Assembly: GCA_964615975.1 (NCBI GenBank)
Contig: CAZTTH010000075.1
Location: 1-12,263 of the forward strand
DNA from: CAZTTH01 sp964615975
GTDB lineage: Bacteria; Verrucomicrobiota; Lentisphaeria; JABSQK01; JAJFLO01
DNA length: 12,263 bases
Direction of reading: 5' to 3'
This document shows, in pieces, positions 7,158 through 12,263 of this stretch. Below the pieces are notes generated by a model that ran no database searches, had not been told where the DNA came from, and worked only from the letters and a program-made list of their open reading frames with translations. The position numbers and the translations under genes are program-made. Position 1 is the stretch's first letter, and every line of letters begins with the position of its first letter.

Positions 7158-7883
7158 ATGAACACTAAAAACCTGATGACGCTCATTGTGATCCTGGGAA
7201 TCAGTCTGGGGATAGCGATTGGCATGGGGGTGCGAAGTAATCGGCAGGCCAAAGCGGCCAATAAACTATTGACCGAGATGACCGCGCTAAATGATGATAT
7301 CAATAAATCCTTGCGTGAAAAAGACGCCAAGGTGACCATGCTGCTCGCGGAAAAATCCCAGGTCGAAAGCGCGTTAGGCGCCCTTCATGACCAAAACAAG
7401 AAAAAAATTGATGAGGTTGAGGCGAGTTTCAGGGAGCAATTAAAGCAAAAGGAAGTGCAGATCACCCGTACCAATGAAACGGTAACCCTTGGGATCGATA
7501 ATCGTGTGTTATTTGATTCCGGCAAGGTCGTCATCAAACCGGATGGATTGGATATTCTCCGGAAAATCGCTGAGACCATGAAGGCATCAGATCAATTCGC
7601 GATGCGGATCGAAGGGCATACCGATGATGTGCCGACCCAATTCAGTTACCCCAGCAACTGGGAATTATCGACAGCGCGAGCCTGTGCGGCAATCAAATTC
7701 CTGATCGAAGAAGGGAAGATTTCTCCGTCACGTTTGACCGCGGTTGGTTATGCTGACACCCGGCCGCTGGTTCCCAATGTCGACGACGAATCCCGGGCGA
7801 AGAATCGGCGCATTGAGGTTGTCGTCATGCAGAAAAATCAAGCCCAGACGCCGCCATCCCCGAATCCTCCTGGCAAGCCATAA
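7158..7883 (+). CDS. OmpA/MotB-like peptidoglycan-binding envelope protein
   Basis: The 241-aa protein begins with an uncleaved-looking membrane helix (about residues 7-24) and has no lipobox cysteine, so it is likely an inner-membrane protein facing the periplasm. A charged, probably coiled-coil region spans about 35-105. The C-terminal OmpA-like domain (about 108-224) shows LFDSGKVVIKPDG, the motif IEGHTDD at 151-157, NWELSTARA at 167-175, GYAD at 197-200 and the terminal RAKNRRIEV at 213-221. These are the residues that hold peptidoglycan in OmpA, Pal and MotB. The tail is proline-rich. The N-terminal helix plus coiled coil resembles MotB, but there is no MotA neighbour and no visible proton-channel aspartate, so a structural or linker role beside the VWA/DUF58 proteins is more likely. 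It is convergent with serA. Confidence 0.88.
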   Translation: MNTKNLMTLIVILGISLGIAIGMGVRSNRQAKAANKLLTEMTALNDDINKSLREKDAKVTMLLAEKSQVESALGALHDQNKKKIDEVEASFREQLKQKEVQITRTNETVTLGIDNRVLFDSGKVVIKPDGLDILRKIAETMKASDQFAMRIEGHTDDVPTQFSYPSNWELSTARACAAIKFLIEEGKISPSRLTAVGYADTRPLVPNVDDESRAKNRRIEVVVMQKNQAQTPPSPNPPGKP

Positions 7884-7907
7884 GCCCGCGACCATGGCTA
7901 TAAGATC

Positions 7908-7926
7908 GTCATTGTTTTAAAATGAC
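7908..7926. other. Hairpin in the convergent gap between the OmpA-like gene and serA
   Basis: GTCATT (7908-7913) and AATGAC (7921-7926) form a 6-bp stem around GTTTTAA. An outer pair, GCCCG (7884-7888) and CGGGC (7935-7939), could close a longer structure. The position between two converging genes suits a bidirectional terminator, but there is no T-tract on either strand, so this is only a suggestion. Confidence 0.3.
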
Positions 7927-7975
7927 AAATGTGCCGGGCAGGAACTACCTTTGAATAACCGGGTGAAAAACAGGG

Positions 7976-9556
7976 CTATTCTTTGTTGTCAATATAGGCG
8001 GCCTTGAGGGCGCCGGATTCAGCCAGGATCTCCGCGCGAATTTTATCATCAAGCGCCGAATTGATCTTCAGGACGGCGATGGAATTGCCGGATTTGGGAT
8101 CGAACGGGCAGCGGATATCATCAATATTGACATTATGCCGCGCGATCACTGAGGTGATCTTCGCCAACATACCGGGCTGGTCGCGATAAACCACCAGCAG
8201 GCTTTTACCCCGGGGGTCGAAGTAGAGTTTGTCAAAACCATCAATTCGTGAGATCATGGGGTGGCCTTCGGTCAGGGTGCCCCGGACACTGACTTTGGTC
8301 GTGGTATTGTCATTGCCTTCGAATAAATCGACGGTCATCGAGTTGCCATATTTTTTGGTATTGTCCGCCGGACGAATCTCCAGGACGATCCCCTTATCCT
8401 TGAGATAGCTGGAGGCATCCTGGAAATCAAAAAGAGGATCGAATTCCGACGAAATTCCAGAGACTATCGGCGCCACCAGCCAGTTCGCGTAATCCGCCAA
8501 GCCGCCATAGAAACTGACCTCAATGCGATTGGGCTGCACGGTCATGCCGCCGAGATAACCGCGCGCGACCCGGGCAAGATAGAACCCCAGGAGTTGATGA
8601 TCGGCGTTCAAGCCTTCGGGGATGGCTTTGTTTACCACAAACTTGGTAATCCCGCGTTCAACGAAATCGATCAGCTGCTGCACCGCCCGCCGGGTGGCAT
8701 TGAGATTGGCTTCTTCGGTGTTGGCGCCGATATGAGGCAGCATGAGATCAGCGATGTCGGCGATCGATTTTTTGCCTGCCTTGTCCTCTTCGTACACATC
8801 GTTGGCGAAGAAGAGGTTTTTTTCTTTCTTGACGGCGCGCAAATCGTCTTCGTTGAGTATTCCGGAACGAGCGCAATTGACGATGACGGCGCCGGGTTTC
8901 ATCCGGCGCAACAGCCTGGCATTGATAATATTGCGGGTTTCTTCCGTTTCGGGAATATGCAGGCTGACAATATCAGATTCACTGAAGATCTGCTCGATGG
9001 ATTTTAGTTCGACTCCAAGTTCATTGGCGCGCGCGGCTGACAGCACCGGGTCGTAACCGAGTATGCGGCATTCGAACCCCGTCAGCCGCTTCACCAGCAA
9101 TTGACCGATGTTTCCCAAGCCGAGGATGCCCACGGTTTTACCCGAGAGCTCACGCCCCAGATAATTTTTCTTTTCCCACAATCCCTGGCGGGTGGTATTA
9201 TCTCCGGGGACGATATAACGATAGAGTGCCAGAATCATGGCGATGACTTCTTCGGCGACGGCGTTGGCATTGGCGCCGGGGGTGTTCATGACGTCAATGT
9301 CCTTGCGCCGGGCATGCTTGATGTCAATGGTGTCGAAACCGGCGCCGGCGCGCACAATGACTTTCAAATTCGGCAGCAGGTCGATGATCTCGGCGGTGAT
9401 CGGTTCACTGCGGACAATAAGCGCGTTGGTTTCGGGATGCGCCTTGATCAGGGAGATTAAATCCGTTTTGGCATCCTGGACCACTGAAAACTGGTTTTCC
9501 TTGAGGAGTTTTTCCGCGATCGGATTGAGTTTGGTGGGAATGAGAACGTGACGCAT
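7976..9556 (-). CDS. serA: D-3-phosphoglycerate dehydrogenase, long form
   Basis: This cytoplasmic enzyme oxidises 3-phosphoglycerate to 3-phosphohydroxypyruvate with NAD, the first committed step of serine synthesis. At 526 aa it is the long form, with an extra domain compared with the roughly 410-aa E. coli enzyme. The substrate and NAD-binding domains occupy about 1-310. They include the Rossmann motif G146-L-G148-N-I-G151, the NAD-selecting D169, the catalytic arginine R230 in NCARSG, a glutamate at 256 or 257 in DVYEED, and the catalytic histidine H275 in LPHIGANT. About 320-445 matches the position of the allosteric substrate-binding domain. A C-terminal ACT domain (about 452-526, VVYRDQPGMLAKI) probably binds serine for feedback control. 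The ATG at 9556 has AGGAA about eight bases upstream. It lies 22 bp after cysS on the same strand, so the two are probably co-transcribed. Confidence 0.95.
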   Translation of the reverse strand: MRHVLIPTKLNPIAEKLLKENQFSVVQDAKTDLISLIKAHPETNALIVRSEPITAEIIDLLPNLKVIVRAGAGFDTIDIKHARRKDIDVMNTPGANANAVAEEVIAMILALYRYIVPGDNTTRQGLWEKKNYLGRELSGKTVGILGLGNIGQLLVKRLTGFECRILGYDPVLSAARANELGVELKSIEQIFSESDIVSLHIPETEETRNIINARLLRRMKPGAVIVNCARSGILNEDDLRAVKKEKNLFFANDVYEEDKAGKKSIADIADLMLPHIGANTEEANLNATRRAVQQLIDFVERGITKFVVNKAIPEGLNADHQLLGFYLARVARGYLGGMTVQPNRIEVSFYGGLADYANWLVAPIVSGISSEFDPLFDFQDASSYLKDKGIVLEIRPADNTKKYGNSMTVDLFEGNDNTTTKVSVRGTLTEGHPMISRIDGFDKLYFDPRGKSLLVVYRDQPGMLAKITSVIARHNVNIDDIRCPFDPKSGNSIAVLKINSALDDKIRAEILAESGALKAAYIDNKE

Positions 9557-9578
9557 AACAGGAATTCCTTAATTAAAG

Positions 9579-11054
9579 TTATAGTTTTACCAGGCGGGTG
9601 CTTTTTGAGGTATCATCAATTCGCCAACCGGCCGCGAGAATTTGTGCCCGGATTTCATCTGCCAGAGCGTAATTGCGCTCCTTGCGGGCATTAACGCGTT
9701 CACGCATCAAATGTTGAATCTCGGTAGGAACCTCATCTTTATCATGATCGACATCAATAACCCCGAATACCCGATCGAACCGACGGCATAAATCCAACAG
9801 GCATTGAGCCCCGGCACGGTCGGTCTGATGATTGTCAATGGCAATATTGGCCGCTTTCATGAGCTCGAAAAAGGCCGCCATCGCTTCCGGTAAGTTGAGA
9901 TCGTCGGCGAGACTGTCACGGAATTGTTTTTCCGCTGCGCCGCAAAGCTCAGCGATCGTCTTCTCATCGGGTCGGGAGGTGGCGGCGGCATCTGCCGCAT
10001 CTGCCGCATCAGGGCGGCGTTTTTCGCTCATCTTGGCGGCGGCGGCATCCGCCAGCAGCTCCTTCAGGCGGATAATGAAATCATCGATACGCCGCATTAC
10101 CGCCCGCACTCCCAGCAACCCTTCGAGAGTAAAATTCAAGGGTTGACGATATTGCGCGCTCATCAACAACCAGCGGATTTCCCGTCCGGTATAGCCTTGA
10201 TCAAGCAGATCCCGCAACGTATAAAAATTCCCCAGCGATTTCGACATTTTTTGGCCGTTCACCATGAGGTGAGCGCAATGCAGCCAGTAATTGACAAATT
10301 TTTCTCCCGTCGCTGCCTGACTCTGCGCAATTTCATCCTCATGATGGGGAAAAATATTATCGACACCCCCGGTATGAATATCAAAATGATGCCCGAGATA
10401 ATGCATGCTCATCGCCGAACATTCGATATGCCACCCCGGCCTCCCTTTGCCCCATGGACTGTCCCACTGGACCGGACCGTCTTTTTCGTCCCACGCTTTC
10501 CAGAGTGCGAAATCAGCGAGCGATTCCTTGGCGTACTCATCGTTTTTAACCCGAGCCGAAGATCGCTGTTGTGACATATCAACATTGGCGAGTTGACCAT
10601 ACTGGGGAAATGTCGTAATCGAAAAATAGATGGACTTATCCTCGCCCTGATACGCGTAACCGCGATCGAGCAGGGTTTGAATGAGCGCGATCATCCCGGG
10701 GATATGGTCGGTGGCGGCGGGATAATATTCGACTTTCTCGATCCGCAGGGTCTCCAGGTCGGCGAAAAACGCGGTCTTGAACTTTTGGGTAAATTCATTT
10801 AATTCCACGCCGGCAAGTTGCGCGTTGTGGATGGTTTTGTCATCGACATCGGTGAGGTTCATCACCTGAGTGACTTCATACCCGAAATACTTGAGCGCGC
10901 GCCTGAGTATGTCCTCGAAGACATAGGCGCGGAAGTTGCCGATATGGGCAAAATTATAAACCGTCGGTCCGCAGGTATAGAGTTTGACCTTGCCCGCTTC
11001 AATGGGGACAAAGTCTTCGCGGGCGCGCGTCAAGGTATTATGGAATTTGATCAT
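9579..11054 (-). CDS. cysS: Cysteinyl-tRNA synthetase
   Basis: This class I aminoacyl-tRNA synthetase charges tRNA-Cys with cysteine in the cytoplasm. From the ATG at 11054 the product is 491 aa. It shows C28 in CGPTVYN, the HIGH-type motif HIGN at 37-40, and KMSKS at 269-273. The zinc ligands by family position are C28, C212, H237 and E241. The C-terminal tRNA-recognition part includes ARKERNYALADEIR. An upstream TTG at 11105 would add 17 residues unlike the family N-terminus, whereas MIKFHNTLTR is the usual start, so I use the ATG despite lacking an SD. Residues about 334-367 form a low-complexity Ala/Asp/Lys/Arg insertion encoded partly by a short tandem repeat. It leads a probable operon with serA. 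Confidence 0.95.
   Translation of the reverse strand: MIKFHNTLTRAREDFVPIEAGKVKLYTCGPTVYNFAHIGNFRAYVFEDILRRALKYFGYEVTQVMNLTDVDDKTIHNAQLAGVELNEFTQKFKTAFFADLETLRIEKVEYYPAATDHIPGMIALIQTLLDRGYAYQGEDKSIYFSITTFPQYGQLANVDMSQQRSSARVKNDEYAKESLADFALWKAWDEKDGPVQWDSPWGKGRPGWHIECSAMSMHYLGHHFDIHTGGVDNIFPHHEDEIAQSQAATGEKFVNYWLHCAHLMVNGQKMSKSLGNFYTLRDLLDQGYTGREIRWLLMSAQYRQPLNFTLEGLLGVRAVMRRIDDFIIRLKELLADAAAAKMSEKRRPDAADAADAAATSRPDEKTIAELCGAAEKQFRDSLADDLNLPEAMAAFFELMKAANIAIDNHQTDRAGAQCLLDLCRRFDRVFGVIDVDHDKDEVPTEIQHLMRERVNARKERNYALADEIRAQILAAGWRIDDTSKSTRLVKL
9988..10010. repeat. 9-bp tandem repeat within cysS
   Basis: GCATCTGCC occurs at 9988-9996 and 9997-10005, with a partial third copy, GCATC, at 10006-10010. 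On the minus strand it encodes the peptide DAADAADAA in the low-complexity linker of CysS. The unit is a multiple of three, so copy-number change would lengthen or shorten the linker without breaking the frame. Confidence 0.7.
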
Positions 11055-11127
11055 GAATGAGAATAAAGAAATACAATAATGACACCGTTTGGCCGGGTCT
11101 GCCAATAAGTTTGGTAAAGAGGTTTAA

Positions 11128-11154
11128 ATTATAAAATGCGACGGTAGATTGCAA
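11128..11154 (-). promoter_or_regulatory. Candidate promoter for cysS-serA
   Basis: Read on the minus strand, TTGCAA (11154 to 11149) and a perfect TATAAT (11133 to 11128) are separated by 15 bp, slightly shorter than ideal. Transcription would begin near 11120, giving a leader of about 65 nt before the cysS ATG at 11054. It also lies upstream of the TTG at 11105. The -10 is good; the -35 is moderate. Confidence 0.45.
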
Positions 11155-11204
11155 GACCTTATTCATATTAGCTTGATTATTGATGGTGTTATTCGAGTAA
11201 TCGT

Positions 11205-12080
11205 ATGAGTGAACAACTGCATCTCAATTTGGATTTTGATTCCACCGCTAGGCCGCAACGACCGGGAAAATCTGATATGACATTGAAAATAAATGATCTT
11301 CGCAAAGCCGTCGTTGCCTGGCTTGCGGCGCAACAGATAAATGGCTTGGCGCTGGATGTCCCGACGCGCATGAAAAGAATCCGCGCCGATGTCGCGGGCT
11401 TCTGGAACAAGACCATGCGTTCAGGTAAAGTCCCGGGCAACAGCGCCCTGTATGTCCCCTGCCAAACCATTGTGGTTCAATGCCATAACCGCCGGTCACA
11501 ATGCTGGCCTGACAGCCATAATTCCACTAAAATATTTACTGAATTGCTGCAATTGAAGGAACAAAAGAGCAAATTCGAAGATGAAATCCGACACGATGAA
11601 CCGCACCTGCGCGAGACCAGCAGTCTGTTTGACGAATTCAGCCACTGGCATTACGAACGCTCGACTCATGCTGAATACCCCAAGCTATTACAGCAAATCT
11701 CCAAGGCCGAGGCCGCAGTCTACAAGGGAACCCGCTTTGAGGCATTGGGACGCAGCGGCGTGGCGGATTTTCTCTATCTGGCGGTTCCGGAAAATCTGAT
11801 CCAGGCCAATGAGCTGGCAACCGGCTGGGGCTTGTTGTCGGTCAAGAAGGATTTTTCGATCGAGGTCATCCTCAAGGCAAAAACACAGATCTGCAATCCT
11901 GCCAATCGCTTTCATTTAACCCAGAACATTGCCTCTGAGAATTTATCATCGCTGCTTCTCTCACTGGGCATCCATCCGCAGGGCGGGAAATTGTATTTTT
12001 TGAAATCACCGCGACGGCGGCGGATAAAACCGGGAACCCCGGCAATTTCATCTTCGTCTGAACGGATTGAAATATCATAG
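11205..12080 (+). CDS. Uncharacterised 291-aa protein, possibly divergent PD-(D/E)XK (MmcB-like) fold
   Basis: I do not recognise this family with certainty. The conserved-looking parts are DVPTRMKRIRADVAGFW at 51-67, TIVVQCHNRRSQCWPD at 88-103, and ADFLYLAVPENL at 187-198 followed by GWGLLSV at 207-213. Their order resembles MmcB-like members of the PD-(D/E)XK nuclease superfamily, with D62 as a candidate metal ligand. The expected E/Q-x-K appears as Q92-C-H94, lacking the lysine. A charged, mostly helical insertion (about 108-180) separates the second and third blocks. The tail is basic, with SPRRRRIK at 268-275, suggesting nucleic acid binding. There are no membrane helices or signal peptide. 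The start at 11205 has no SD; an internal ATG at 11277 (residue 25) begins closer to the first conserved block and is a real alternative. The gene is divergent from cysS and ends in a terminator hairpin. Confidence 0.75.
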   Translation: MSEQLHLNLDFDSTARPQRPGKSDMTLKINDLRKAVVAWLAAQQINGLALDVPTRMKRIRADVAGFWNKTMRSGKVPGNSALYVPCQTIVVQCHNRRSQCWPDSHNSTKIFTELLQLKEQKSKFEDEIRHDEPHLRETSSLFDEFSHWHYERSTHAEYPKLLQQISKAEAAVYKGTRFEALGRSGVADFLYLAVPENLIQANELATGWGLLSVKKDFSIEVILKAKTQICNPANRFHLTQNIASENLSSLLLSLGIHPQGGKLYFLKSPRRRRIKPGTPAISSSSERIEIS

Positions 12081-12110
12081 TGGATCACTATAATAGTCAT
12101 TCACTTTTTT
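12079..12110 (+). terminator. Rho-independent terminator of the 291-aa protein gene
   Basis: AGTGGAT (12079-12085) pairs with ATTCACT (12099-12105) through seven pairs including one G-U. A C-C mismatch follows, then the inner ACT/AGT pairs around a loop, and the structure ends in a run of six T (12105-12110). The hairpin begins inside the TAG stop codon (12078-12080). The stem is AT-rich and so not very stable, but stem plus T-run is the best terminator in the window. An alternative inner fold is ATAGTG-GAT-CACTAT at 12077-12091. Confidence 0.55.
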
Positions 12111-12140
12111 CACGCACTTCCCGTGCCCGTCATTGGATCG

Positions 12141-12217
12141 GGGCGATTAGCTCAGTTGGCTAGAGCGCTTGCTCGACACGCAAGAGGTCACAGGTTCAAG
12201 TCCTGTATCGCCCACCA
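12141..12217 (+). tRNA. tRNA-Val(GAC)
   Basis: The 77-nt gene folds fully as a cloverleaf. GGGCGAT pairs with ATCGCCC (7 bp), the D stem is GCTC/GAGC, and the anticodon stem is CTTGC/GCAAG around loop TCGACAC. The T stem is ACAGG/CCTGT with loop TTCAAGT. The anticodon is GAC, reading GUC and GUU valine codons. The 3' CCA is encoded in the DNA. The gene lies 60 bp after the stop of the 291-aa protein gene and beyond its terminator, so it is likely transcribed separately; I cannot identify its promoter. The last 46 bases of the window show nothing further. Confidence 0.97.
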
Positions 12218-12263
12218 TTTTTCTTACTCAAATCCCGCTTTTGATACTTTCCGATATACCCCG

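Noticed and set aside
9924..10574. Long plus-strand open frame of 216 codons antisense to cysS
   Set aside because: It is opposite an intact, motif-complete cysS and reads as the complement of its codons, so it is a shadow frame.
12141..12263. tRNA-Val as an integration site for a mobile element
   Set aside because: No integrase or repeated tRNA 3' end is visible, and only 46 bases follow the tRNA.

Overview
The window looks like ordinary chromosome from a Gram-negative-type bacterium: it has an OmpA/MotB-type peptidoglycan-binding protein, a bacterial cysteinyl-tRNA synthetase, a long-form SerA and a bacterial tRNA. GC content is moderate. Several genes start without a visible Shine-Dalgarno (SD) sequence while others have strong ones. 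From memory, the sequence style of CysS and the pairing of a von Willebrand factor A (VWA) / amidotransferase-fold protein with a DUF58 protein suggest the PVC superphylum (Lentisphaerae, Kiritimatiellae, Verrucomicrobia) or a nearby uncultured lineage. That placement is a weak inference.

Layout. (1) 3-2570, minus: a large two-module FtsX-type ABC transporter permease of the YbbP/COG3127 type. (2) 2571-3086: a 0.5-kb divergent intergenic region. (3) 3087-7883, plus: four spaced genes, namely a membrane protein with VWA and amidotransferase-like domains, a single-domain response regulator, a DUF58 protein, and an OmpA/MotB-like envelope protein. The gaps between them are 80, 292 and 204 bp, so they are probably not one tight operon. 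The 292-bp gap is unusually rich in inverted repeats. (4) 7976-11054, minus: a probable two-gene operon, cysS then serA, separated by 22 bp. (5) 11205-12080, plus: an uncharacterised 291-aa protein with a possible divergent nuclease-like core, followed by a terminator hairpin that overlaps its stop codon. (6) 12141-12217, plus: tRNA-Val(GAC).

How the genes may work together. VWA and DUF58 proteins usually accompany MoxR-type AAA+ ATPases, in systems thought to mature or assemble envelope protein complexes. No MoxR gene lies in this window. The response regulator has no kinase beside it and no output domain. The two VWA-fold genes share a near-identical 18-19 nt block directly upstream of their ATG codons, with no SD, which suggests co-regulated promoters with very short or absent leaders. 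CysS and SerA are linked through serine, the precursor of cysteine. No mobile element, CRISPR array or phage gene was recognised. No clearly new system is proven; the best leads are the shared leader motif, the structured 292-bp intergenic region and the 291-aa protein.
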